Origin: RGIG529 sp963929765
GTDB lineage: Bacteria > Bacillota > Clostridia > Oscillospirales > Oscillospiraceae
Direction: 5' to 3'
DNA length: 41,430 bases
NCBI GenBank assembly: GCA_963929765.1
Contig: CAWVKD010000066.1
Location: forward strand, 1 to 41,430
Part shown: piece by piece, positions 34,488 through 41,430 of the stretch
Numbering within the stretch: the first letter of the stretch is position 1
Layout of the letters: the number at the start of each line of letters is the position of its first letter
Program-made: the position numbers and the translations under genes
The notes under the pieces: model-generated
What the model was told of the DNA's origin: nothing
The model's input: the letters and a program-made list of their open reading frames with translations, nothing else
Database searches by the model: none

Positions 34488-34516
34488 AAAGCCACCGACT
34501 GTGTGTCGGTGGCTTT
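34488..34516 (-). terminator. Terminator of the RNase J gene
   Basis: A perfect 12-bp stem (34488-34499 with 34505-34516) with a five-base loop is followed on the minus strand by CTTTTT. It lies ten bases after the RNase J stop and is back-to-back with the mutL terminator. Confidence 0.88.
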
Positions 34517-34525
34517 GCAGATTCA

Positions 34526-36184
34526 TTAAATTTCCATAATAACAGGTAAGATCATAGGATTTCGATGTGTTTTTCGGTATAAGTAGCTGGAAAGATCGCT
34601 TTTTAAAGCGGATTTAATAGCAGCCCAGTCGGAAAGACCGGTGGATTGGCAGTTGTTCAAAGTACCACTCACAACGGAGCGAAGTTCTTCCATTAGATCT
34701 TCTGATTCTTTTACATAGACAAAACCACGGGTGATAATATCGGGACCAGAAATGACAGAGCCATCTTCTCCTGACAAATTGACAACGACAACAATCATAC
34801 CATCTTGTGCCAAGTGCCGACGATCCCGCAATACAACACTTCCAACATCCCCAACACCGTACCCATCTACCAGAACGCGACCAGAAGGAATGGTGCCAGA
34901 AATACGAATATGGTCTTTGGTAAGTTCGATGATTTTTCCAATATCACTGATGATGATATTTTTGGGATTCATGCCCATCGTTCGGGCAAGTTGCGCATGG
35001 GTTTTCAGATGCCACTGTTCTCCATGGACAGGAATGAAAAATTTGGGTTTTGTAAGAGCATGAATGATTTTTAACTCTTCCTGGCAGGCATGTCCGGAAA
35101 CGTGAATATCAGAAAGACGTTCATAAATGACCTCTGCATCTTTTCGAAACAACTCATTGATGACATGACTAATTGTTTTTTCATTACCAGGGATAGCGGA
35201 AGCAGAAATGATGATCCGATCTCCAGGGACAATTTCTACCTGCCGGTGATTGGAAAAAGCCATACGATAGAGGGCAGACATCGTTTCGCCCTGGCTGCCT
35301 GTTGTGATAATGACTACCTTATCTCTTGGAAGGTTTTTCAGTTGGGACATTTCCACCAGGGTATTGGGGGGAACATCCATATATCCAAGTTGGGTAGAAA
35401 CTTTCATTACATTTTCCATACTCCGACCGGTAATCCCCACTTTTCTACCATAGCGGGCGGCAACATTGATAATCTGTTGAACACGATCCACGTTAGAAGC
35501 AAACGTTGTAACAATAATACGCTGATCGCATCCTTTGAACAGGGCATCAAAGGATTCTCCTACCTTTTGTTCGGAAGAACTATATCCTTCTTTTCCCACA
35601 TTGGTAGAGTCAGCCAGAAGCGCCAATACACCTTCTTGGCCCAGTTGACCAAACCGAACCAGGTCAATCATATCTCCCTTAATTGGGGTTGGGTCGATTT
35701 TAAAATCTCCTGTTTGGATCACAGTTCCTGTGGGGCATTTGATAGCAAAAGCTACAGCACCAGCGATACTATGATTGATACGGATGAATTCAACGGAGAA
35801 ACAGCCCGCTTTGATTGTTTCACCTGGCTCCACAGAAATGATTTTGGTTTGCTTGGAAAGATCGTGTTCCTCCAACTTGATTTGTACAAGTCCAACGGTC
35901 ATTCTAGTAGCGTATACGGGGACATTGAGGTCTTTTAAAACATAGGGAAGCGCACCAATATGGTCTTCGTGACCATGGGTCAGAAAGATCCCTCGGACCC
36001 GATTTTTGTTTTTGATCAGATAGCTTACATCTGGAATAACAACATCAATACCATACATATCATCATCGGGGAAACCCATGCCGCAGTCTACAACAATGAT
36101 ATCGTTGCCGTGTTCATATACTGTTAGGTTTTTCCCAATTTCATTAAGGCCGCCTAAAGCGATGATTTTTAATTTGTCTGCCAT
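34526..36184 (-). CDS. Ribonuclease J
   Basis: RNase J combines 5'-3' exonuclease and endonuclease activity and takes part in mRNA decay and rRNA processing. In this 552-residue protein the metallo-beta-lactamase motif HGHEDH is at 70-75 after IFLTH; the beta-CASP domain includes VTTFASNVDRVQQIINVA and ITTGSQGETMSALYRMA, and VSGHACQEELK and FIPVHGEQWH supply further metal-site histidines. The start MADKLKIIALGGLNEIGKN (ATG 36184) matches the family; the in-frame extension to 36235 does not. The GGAG lies about 15 bases upstream of this ATG, unusually far and separated from it by a T-run. A long structured leader precedes it. Only one rnj gene is in the window, so J1 versus J2 is left open. 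Confidence 0.95.
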   Translation of the reverse strand: MADKLKIIALGGLNEIGKNLTVYEHGNDIIVVDCGMGFPDDDMYGIDVVIPDVSYLIKNKNRVRGIFLTHGHEDHIGALPYVLKDLNVPVYATRMTVGLVQIKLEEHDLSKQTKIISVEPGETIKAGCFSVEFIRINHSIAGAVAFAIKCPTGTVIQTGDFKIDPTPIKGDMIDLVRFGQLGQEGVLALLADSTNVGKEGYSSSEQKVGESFDALFKGCDQRIIVTTFASNVDRVQQIINVAARYGRKVGITGRSMENVMKVSTQLGYMDVPPNTLVEMSQLKNLPRDKVVIITTGSQGETMSALYRMAFSNHRQVEIVPGDRIIISASAIPGNEKTISHVINELFRKDAEVIYERLSDIHVSGHACQEELKIIHALTKPKFFIPVHGEQWHLKTHAQLARTMGMNPKNIIISDIGKIIELTKDHIRISGTIPSGRVLVDGYGVGDVGSVVLRDRRHLAQDGMIVVVVNLSGEDGSVISGPDIITRGFVYVKESEDLMEELRSVVSGTLNNCQSTGLSDWAAIKSALKSDLSSYLYRKTHRNPMILPVIMEI

Positions 36185-36404
36185 AAAAAAACAATTCAAC
36201 TCCTTGTTTTGGTTGTCAAAAATGCACGGCAACAAGGCAGACGGGCGTGCGTTTTTCAGACCCCGTTACGCCGGAAAACTCGCAATGCCGTCAGCCTTTG
36301 TTGGACCGAATAGATTGACTTTTTCTTTTTATATCTATGCACGATGTGCAATGTGCCAATTGGAAATATTGGTAAGAATTATTACCATACAATTTACATC
36401 ATAT
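36185..36404 (-). promoter_or_regulatory. Long structured 5' leader of the RNase J gene
   Basis: About 220 bases separate the promoter from the RNase J start. The centre is a GC-richer imperfect palindrome, 36231-36302: on the minus strand AACAA, GGC, GACGG and TGCG pair in order with TTGTT, GCC, CCGTC and CGCA, interrupted by a bulge, a single mismatch and a small internal loop, with a TTTTC/GAAAA stem inside. Smaller hairpins lie upstream (TGCAC/GTGCA; GGTAA/TTACC at 36372-36387). No T-run follows the main stem, so it is not a simple terminator. Autoregulation by RNase J cleavage or a protein-binding leader is plausible; a dispersed palindromic repeat is an alternative. Confidence 0.55.
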
Positions 36405-36410
36405 TAAACT

Positions 36411-36439
36411 ATTATATCACCAAGACAGGAGGTTGTATA
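36411..36439 (-). promoter_or_regulatory. Promoter of the RNase J gene (extended -10)
   Basis: Minus-strand -10 TATAAT (36411-36416) preceded by TGA (extended -10), 17-base spacer, and a weak -35 TATACA (36434-36439). Start point near 36404. Confidence 0.7.
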
Positions 36440-36458
36440 CAAAAATTTAATAGAATCA

Positions 36459-38792
36459 TCAGGAAGCTGGGTTCTGATCTGCTTTTTTTATTTTTTCTGC
36501 AAATAAGTCACAGAGTTCAGAGGCTATTTCTGCTGTTTCACCTTCCCCAATGACGCGTATAGCGGCACGTCGAATCAGAGGGGCAATATATACGTGCCCG
36601 CCATCCAGGTCAAAATGAAGGCCGGTTTCAGCATTTTTTTGAGGAGTAACACCATCCATTCTGGAAAGTTGTTCCATGATAGAGCCTCGACTGCCTTGTA
36701 GAGGAATTTCCCTCAATTGGGTACTCACAGTAGGCAATTGATTTGCCAAGGTAGAGAGAGGTTCCTTCCTGGCACCTAAATAGGCACAGAGATGAGCTGC
36801 CCCAAATAGAGCATCACGCAGAAAAAGCTGGCGCGTGTATAAAACTTCTGCTGCAGATCCATCACGGCCCAATCGAAGCACTTGCGCCCCAAAAGGTTCA
36901 GCAGCCTGTTCCAAAGAAGATGAGGCATCCGAAGGAACGGCAACAGCGCCTTGACCTTGACGAAATGCAATTTGGCTTAGAAGTGTTACCACATTCCATG
37001 GAGACAGGATGGCACCAGTTTCATCTGTCAATGAAAGACGAAGACCGCCATGAGATATGTGAAAAATTGGAATTCCGTTTTGAGGTGGATATACAGGACA
37101 GTCTAGGAATCGAAACACTTTGGAAAGTAGATAGGATTCTGTGGTATCTCCCTCCACAGCCACAGGAAAAGGCCGAAAGGCAGAGACTGTATGCATTGCT
37201 GCCTTGGCTGCTGCTTGGGCATATCGTGCACCCACATTTTGCAATTGCTGAAAGGGACCTGCTTTAGGTGCATATTGTTGTTCACCGCGTAAAAGAGCAC
37301 CTTCCACTTTTCGCTCTTCGGCCCGGGAAAGAGGAAGCCCGTTTTCTCCCAGGCAACGGAGATAAAGTTCAGATCCATTGCTGCGAACAAAGACGGAACG
37401 GGGGAATTTCCCTGTTTGTGCCAGCCAGACGGCAGCACCCTCACAACCACCGTCATGAAGAGTTGCAGCACCGCCGGCAGCGCGGATTCCACATAGCAAG
37501 GCGTTTGCCAGGTTTTGCGCTTCGGTTTCACCAGCCCACCCCACGGAAATGGGACCTGAGCCACCTCCCAAAACAGCACCTAAAGACAAACAGAACTCAG
37601 GTGTAATATCCACATTTTGTATACCACGTAGAATGCTGTTATCTCCAAAACGAATGCTGCCTTTTGGGCTTCCAGAAGAGAGTGTGCCTTTTTGGTGGGC
37701 ACCGTTGGGCACCATTTGGTTGGGCCAAATACGACTTCCTTCCATGACGATGGCATTTTCACCGATTTGTGCATTTTCGCCGATCACAACACCTTCTCGT
37801 AACACACTGCCTTTTCCAATGGAAACACCACGATAAGCAACTACTCCGTAGAGAGAGACGTCATCACCTATATAAGTGTGCTCCAGCAGACTGCGTTCAA
37901 TTTTGCTTCCGTTTTCGATGCTACAAAAAGAGCCAAGGCTGGTATTGGGACCGATTTGTACATTGGTACCAAAAGAAACCTGTTTGCCAATATAGCAGGG
38001 AGGCGTTATCTTAATATCGTCTGGCAAAGGAGAGTCTGACCAAATACCTGGGGAAATCAAAGGTGCAGATGGTAAAACACCCGTTTGACCGGCAAGGCTA
38101 TCGGCCACACAATTTAAATATGCTGCGCAATCGCCGATATCGCACCAATAACCAGAGGCAATGTATCCATAAAGCGGGCGTTTGTCCTGTAATAAAGCAG
38201 GAAAGACGTCTTTGCCAAAATCCCAGGGTTCATTGTCTGGAATGCGGCTGAAAATTCTTGGATTGCAGAAATAAATGCCTGTGTTGATGGTATTGGTACA
38301 GACTTGACCCCAAGCAGGTTTTTCTACGAATCTTATAATTTTACCATCTTCTTCTGTTACGACTAATCCATATTCCAGAGGTTGGTCATGTCGGTGAAGA
38401 ATCAGTGTAGCATCAGCGTTTTGTTCTTGGTGAAATGCTGCACAGGCGGTAAGATCAAAATTGCAAACAGCATCTCCGCTGATGATCAGAAAGTCATCAT
38501 CCCCAAGAAAGGAACGGCAAGCTTTCACGCTTCCCGCTGTTCCAAGAGGAGATGTTTCTGTAAAATAGGTGAGAGAAACCTCAAAAGCACTTCCATCTCC
38601 AAAATACTCTTTGATACAATCAGGTCGATAATGCAATGTCATGCAGATCTCGGTTATGCCATGGGTACGTAGCAAGTTAATGATTGATTCCAAAACGGGG
38701 TGATCGAAAAATGGAACCATGGGTTTAGGACGTTGTAGGCTCAGAGGGCGTAGTCTGCTGCCCTCACCACCTGCTAAAATGACTGCCTTCAA
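36459..38792 (-). CDS. Sugar-phosphate nucleotidyltransferase fused to a degenerate phosphomannomutase-like domain; TTG start chosen
   Basis: The 777-residue protein has an N-terminal nucleotidyltransferase domain (about 1-235) opening with LAGGEGSRLRPLSLQRPKPM, with SPLGTAGSVKAC and FVEKPAWG. Left-handed beta-helix repeats follow (about 250-370), then a phosphomannomutase-like region (about 375-777). The mutase part lacks a recognisable TASHNP phosphoserine loop and DGDGDR metal motif, so mutase activity is doubtful. The fusion resembles mannose-1-phosphate guanylyltransferase/mutase proteins; the sugar nucleotide made is not certain. The TTG at 38792, nine bases after AGGA, gives the canonical N-terminus MKAVILAGGEG; an upstream ATG at 38825 lacks a good ribosome-binding site. 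No clear terminator was seen after the stop, so read-through into rnj is possible. Confidence 0.85.
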   Translation of the reverse strand: MKAVILAGGEGSRLRPLSLQRPKPMVPFFDHPVLESIINLLRTHGITEICMTLHYRPDCIKEYFGDGSAFEVSLTYFTETSPLGTAGSVKACRSFLGDDDFLIISGDAVCNFDLTACAAFHQEQNADATLILHRHDQPLEYGLVVTEEDGKIIRFVEKPAWGQVCTNTINTGIYFCNPRIFSRIPDNEPWDFGKDVFPALLQDKRPLYGYIASGYWCDIGDCAAYLNCVADSLAGQTGVLPSAPLISPGIWSDSPLPDDIKITPPCYIGKQVSFGTNVQIGPNTSLGSFCSIENGSKIERSLLEHTYIGDDVSLYGVVAYRGVSIGKGSVLREGVVIGENAQIGENAIVMEGSRIWPNQMVPNGAHQKGTLSSGSPKGSIRFGDNSILRGIQNVDITPEFCLSLGAVLGGGSGPISVGWAGETEAQNLANALLCGIRAAGGAATLHDGGCEGAAVWLAQTGKFPRSVFVRSNGSELYLRCLGENGLPLSRAEERKVEGALLRGEQQYAPKAGPFQQLQNVGARYAQAAAKAAMHTVSAFRPFPVAVEGDTTESYLLSKVFRFLDCPVYPPQNGIPIFHISHGGLRLSLTDETGAILSPWNVVTLLSQIAFRQGQGAVAVPSDASSSLEQAAEPFGAQVLRLGRDGSAAEVLYTRQLFLRDALFGAAHLCAYLGARKEPLSTLANQLPTVSTQLREIPLQGSRGSIMEQLSRMDGVTPQKNAETGLHFDLDGGHVYIAPLIRRAAIRVIGEGETAEIASELCDLFAEKIKKADQNPAS

Positions 38793-38893
38793 TATTGCTC
38801 TTCCTTCCACTGTCATTTTCGGCAAATACCGTTGACAGTAGTATGGGCAGATAATGAAGAAATACTCTAAAATGACAAGCTTTTAAAAGAAAA

Positions 38894-38923
38894 TAAGCGC
38901 CCAGAATATCATCTAGGCGCTTA
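38894..38923 (-). terminator. Terminator of secG
   Basis: TAAGCGCC (38894-38901) and GGCGCTTA (38916-38923) form an 8-bp stem around a 14-base loop; on the minus strand it is followed by TTTTCTTTT. It begins 22 bases after the secG stop. Confidence 0.75.
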
Positions 38924-38944
38924 AAATGACTCATATTGTGTTGC

Positions 38945-39178
38945 TTAGGCAACCATATTCAATGCCAAAGTGAGAAGAATAAATATAATGGCAACATACT
39001 TGGTTGCTCTAGCGAGTTTTGCATCCACAGAACGGGCTTTATTTTTGGATAAGAAAGTATCTGCCCCGCCAGAGATAGCGCCACTCAATCCAGCTGTTTT
39101 TCCAGACTGAAACAGCACAACCACTGTGAGTATAACAGCAAACAGCAATTGTATTATAGTGATAATGGTCTTTAACAT
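38945..39178 (-). CDS. secG: Preprotein translocase subunit SecG
   Basis: This 77-residue membrane protein of the SecYEG channel has two hydrophobic segments (about 4-24 and 57-76) joined by the conserved loop VVLFQSGKTAGLSGAISGGA. The ATG at 39178 has AAAGGA about nine bases upstream; an upstream in-frame ATG (39202) adds eight residues not typical of SecG and lacks a ribosome-binding site. It has its own promoter and terminator, is divergent from clpB, and is not linked to the more usual rnr/smpB genes within this window. Confidence 0.93.
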   Translation of the reverse strand: MLKTIITIIQLLFAVILTVVVLFQSGKTAGLSGAISGGADTFLSKNKARSVDAKLARATKYVAIIFILLTLALNMVA

Positions 39179-39247
39179 GAATATCGTTCCTTTCAACAAC
39201 ATAAGTGGGTTTGTTGATTCATTTTGAGAATATTTGAGACAAAATAC

Positions 39248-39276
39248 ATAATATCATAGGTAAAAGCTCTTTGCAA
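39248..39276 (-). promoter_or_regulatory. Promoter of secG (extended -10)
   Basis: Minus-strand -35 TTGCAA (39271-39276), 17-base spacer, -10 TATTAT (39248-39253), preceded by TGA. The leader is about 60 bases. Confidence 0.8.
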
Positions 39277-39371
39277 GTTTTTTTTCTTCATTCTTACAAG
39301 AAACATGAAATGATAAGATCAGAGGAATCATAGAGATATCAAATACGTCGGCATATGTCAAAAGAAGAACT

Positions 39372-39398
39372 TTAGCACTCTCAATAAAAGAGTGCTAA
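39372..39398. promoter_or_regulatory. CIRCE operator (HrcA binding site) upstream of clpB
   Basis: TTAGCACTC and GAGTGCTAA are separated by exactly nine bases, the full CIRCE consensus, so HrcA repression and heat-shock induction of clpB are expected. The site lies 146 bases before the ATG, upstream of the nearest TATAAT. HrcA itself is not encoded in the window. In many Firmicutes clpB is a CtsR target instead, and no complete CtsR box was seen here. Confidence 0.93.
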
Positions 39399-39437
39399 AG
39401 TTTACAGTTTTGTCACACTTTTTTTAAGAGAAAGAAG

Positions 39438-39443
39438 TATAAT
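39438..39443 (+). promoter_or_regulatory. Probable -10 element of clpB
   Basis: A consensus TATAAT lies about 100 bases before the clpB ATG. The nearest -35-like hexamer, TTGTCA at 39410-39415, is 22 bases upstream, too far for an ordinary sigma-A promoter, so the promoter assignment is tentative. The leader also holds a small AACCCT/AGGGTT hairpin near 39468-39484. Confidence 0.4.
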
Positions 39444-39544
39444 AAATACAATTCCAAAAGATAATCAAAACCCTTTTTTAGGGTTATAGAGCAAGGAAAA
39501 AGATACTTGCCAAGAAGATTTTCTAAGGCAGAGGAGGAATCTGT

Positions 39545-41430
39545 ATGAATCTTCAAAAATTTACGCAAAAATCCATGGAAGCTATACAAGATGCGCAAAC
39601 AATAGCCATTGAGCATCAGAACATGCAAATTGAACAGTCTCATTTGATGTTGGCGCTACTACAGCAGGAACAGGGACTTATCCCGGAGCTGCTTCGCAAA
39701 ATGGGGCTGACGGTAGAGAGTTTCCATGCGGCTGTGAGGAACGAAGTTGAGCGTCTGCCTCATGTAAGCGGCTCGGGAAGAGAACCAGGCAAGGTGTATG
39801 TTTCTGCAGAAGTTGATCGAGCACTGGCAGGAGCAGAGCATATAGCGGAGCAGATGAAAGATGAATATACGTCTGTAGAACATCTGCTACTGGCTCTTGT
39901 GGAACATCCGGATGCTCCCATGAGAAAACTATTTCAAACATATCAGGTTCAAAAGGAGGCTGTATTAAAAGCATTGTCTGAAATTCGAGGCAATCAGCGA
40001 GTAACCAGTGATAATCCCGAAGAAACATATGATGCGTTGAAAAAGTATGGTAGCGACCTGGTGGAGCGAGCACGTTCTGGGAAACTGGATCCAGTGATTG
40101 GTCGTGACGATGAAATCCGAAATGTGATTCGAATTCTATCCCGGAAGAGTAAAAACAACCCTGTTTTGATCGGCGAGCCTGGTGTCGGTAAAACCGCCAT
40201 TGCAGAAGGATTGGCTCAGCGAATTGTACGTGGAGATGTTCCTAAAAGCTTGGCAGACAAGACCATTTTTGCTCTGGACATGGGTGCACTGATTGCAGGA
40301 GCCAAATTCCGTGGTGAATTTGAAGAACGCTTGAAAGCTGTGTTGTCGGAAGTAAAGAAAAGTGAAGGCAGAATATTACTTTTCATCGACGAGCTGCATA
40401 CCATTGTTGGTGCAGGCAAGGCAGAAGGCGCTATGGACGCTGGAAACTTATTAAAACCGATGCTGGCCCGAGGTGAACTGCATTGCATTGGTGCCACGAC
40501 ATTGAATGAATATCGGCAATACATTGAAAAGGATGCAGCTTTGGAACGAAGGTTCCAGCCTGTCATGGTAAACGAGCCGACAGTAGAGGATACCATTGCC
40601 ATTTTACGTGGATTGAAAGAACGGTATGAAATCTATCATGGTGTTAAAATTCAAGATGGCGCCATTATAGCAGCTGCAACATTATCCCAACGGTATATTA
40701 CCGACCGGTTCTTACCGGACAAAGCCATCGATTTGGTAGACGAAGCCTGTGCGATGATTCGTACAGAAATTGATTCGATGCCTACCGAGTTGGACGTCAT
40801 TTCTAGAAAAATCATTCAGCATGAAATTGAAGAAGCAGCCCTGAAAAAAGAACAGGATGCTATTTCCAAAGAACATCTTGCTGAGATTCAAAAGGAATTG
40901 GCGGAATTGCGAGAAAAATTTAACGCAATGAAGGCTCAATGGGAGAATGAGAAAGAAGCCATTGATAAGGTGCAGAAGTTGCGTGAGCAGCTGGATTCCC
41001 TCAATGCTGAGATGGAACGAGCAGAGCGGGAATACGATTTGAATCGTGCTGCAGAATTAAAATATGGCAGAATTCCTGAAGTGCAGAAACAGTTGGCGCA
41101 GGAAGAAGAGAAGGCAAATGCCGGACGAAAAGAAAGCTTTTTGCGAGACAAAGTAACAGAGGAAGAAATTGCTCGTATTGTAGAACGATGGACAGGCATT
41201 CCTGTAGCACGCCTTATGGAAGGAGAACGGGAAAAACTGCTGCATCTGGAAGAAATTCTCCATCGTAGAGTGATTGGACAGGATGAAGCAGTTAAAAACG
41301 TAGCGGAGGCTATTATTCGTTCCCGTGCAGGTATTGCAAATCCCAACCGGCCTATCGGTTCATTCCTGTTTTTGGGTCCTACAGGTGTCGGTAAGACAGA
41401 ACTTGCAAAGGCATTGGCAGAAGCCCTCTT
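39545..41430 (+). CDS. clpB: ATP-dependent chaperone ClpB (partial, C-terminus off the right edge)
   Basis: About 628 codons are present, without a stop, to the window end. ClpB disaggregates proteins together with the DnaK system. The N-terminal Clp domain (about 1-145) is followed by AAA+ module 1 with Walker A GEPGVGKT (210-217) and Walker B LLFIDELHT, a long coiled-coil middle domain (about 410-535) that distinguishes ClpB from ClpA/ClpC, and the start of module 2 with Walker A GPTGVGKT (611-618). VERWTGIPVARLMEGE links the two parts. GGAGG lies seven bases before the ATG. Regulation by HrcA is indicated by the CIRCE element. Confidence 0.97.
   Translation, partial: MNLQKFTQKSMEAIQDAQTIAIEHQNMQIEQSHLMLALLQQEQGLIPELLRKMGLTVESFHAAVRNEVERLPHVSGSGREPGKVYVSAEVDRALAGAEHIAEQMKDEYTSVEHLLLALVEHPDAPMRKLFQTYQVQKEAVLKALSEIRGNQRVTSDNPEETYDALKKYGSDLVERARSGKLDPVIGRDDEIRNVIRILSRKSKNNPVLIGEPGVGKTAIAEGLAQRIVRGDVPKSLADKTIFALDMGALIAGAKFRGEFEERLKAVLSEVKKSEGRILLFIDELHTIVGAGKAEGAMDAGNLLKPMLARGELHCIGATTLNEYRQYIEKDAALERRFQPVMVNEPTVEDTIAILRGLKERYEIYHGVKIQDGAIIAAATLSQRYITDRFLPDKAIDLVDEACAMIRTEIDSMPTELDVISRKIIQHEIEEAALKKEQDAISKEHLAEIQKELAELREKFNAMKAQWENEKEAIDKVQKLREQLDSLNAEMERAEREYDLNRAAELKYGRIPEVQKQLAQEEEKANAGRKESFLRDKVTEEEIARIVERWTGIPVARLMEGEREKLLHLEEILHRRVIGQDEAVKNVAEAIIRSRAGIANPNRPIGSFLFLGPTGVGKTELAKALAEAL

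Noticed and set aside
39350..39372. CtsR heptad repeat before clpB
   Set aside because: Only one half-site-like GTCAAAA is present; the second heptad is missing.
1..41430. CRISPR arrays, insertion sequences, prophage genes, tRNA or rRNA genes
   Set aside because: No regularly spaced repeats, transposase or integrase reading frames, or recognisable tRNA/rRNA sequences were found on either strand.

Overview
The window is a typical low-to-mid G+C Firmicutes chromosome segment. It most resembles a Clostridia member, probably of the Oscillospirales/Ruminococcaceae type. The evidence is the rimP-nusA-ylxR-ylxQ-infB-rbfA-nrnA-truB-ribF order, a GlgC/GlgD pair, class III fructose-bisphosphatase, RNase J, a CIRCE operator before clpB, consensus sigma-A promoters and strong Shine-Dalgarno sites. 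The genus cannot be told from sequence reading alone. Nearly all of the window is chromosomal housekeeping DNA. No mobile element, CRISPR array, tRNA or rRNA was seen.

Layout. 1-803 (-): start of a branched-chain amino-acid type ABC substrate-binding lipoprotein gene, cut by the left edge, with a perfect consensus promoter overlapping an inverted repeat. 972-9977 (-): a compact glycogen operon glgB-glgC-glgD-glgA-glgP followed by a short-chain reductase, with ATGA overlaps at three junctions and one strong promoter at 10026-10054. 10222-18579 (-): the translation/transcription-factor operon rimP to ribF, with its own promoter, a structured leader before rimP and a strong terminator after ribF. 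18609-21741 (+): a separate MetH reactivation-domain gene overlapping a MetH that lacks that domain, then a terminator shared with the convergent hemW.

21740-27595 (-): hemW with its own promoter, then fbp-lplA-DUF975-tadA, read from a promoter divergent to miaB. 27617-34481 (+): miaB-mutS-(broken CPBP protease)-mutL, a tRNA-modification and mismatch-repair operon. 34488-39276 (-): RNase J with a long structured leader, a nucleotidyltransferase/phosphomannomutase-like fusion, and secG. 39372-41430 (+): CIRCE-controlled clpB, cut by the right edge.

How the genes work together. GlgC/GlgD make ADP-glucose, GlgA polymerises it, GlgB branches the polymer and GlgP mobilises it. The rimP-ribF operon covers 30S maturation, transcription elongation, initiation factor 2, nano-RNA turnover, tRNA pseudouridine-55 and flavin cofactors. 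MiaB and TadA modify tRNA, and MutS/MutL repair mismatches.

I found no clearly new multi-gene system. The items most worth a second look are two structured leaders (before rimP and before RNase J), a disrupted CPBP protease with all its catalytic motifs still readable, a 34-codon CxxC mini-ORF with a strong ribosome-binding site, and the promoter-spanning inverted repeat near the left edge. Several starts were moved from the longest reading frame to internal TTG, GTG or ATG codons on Shine-Dalgarno and family-alignment grounds.
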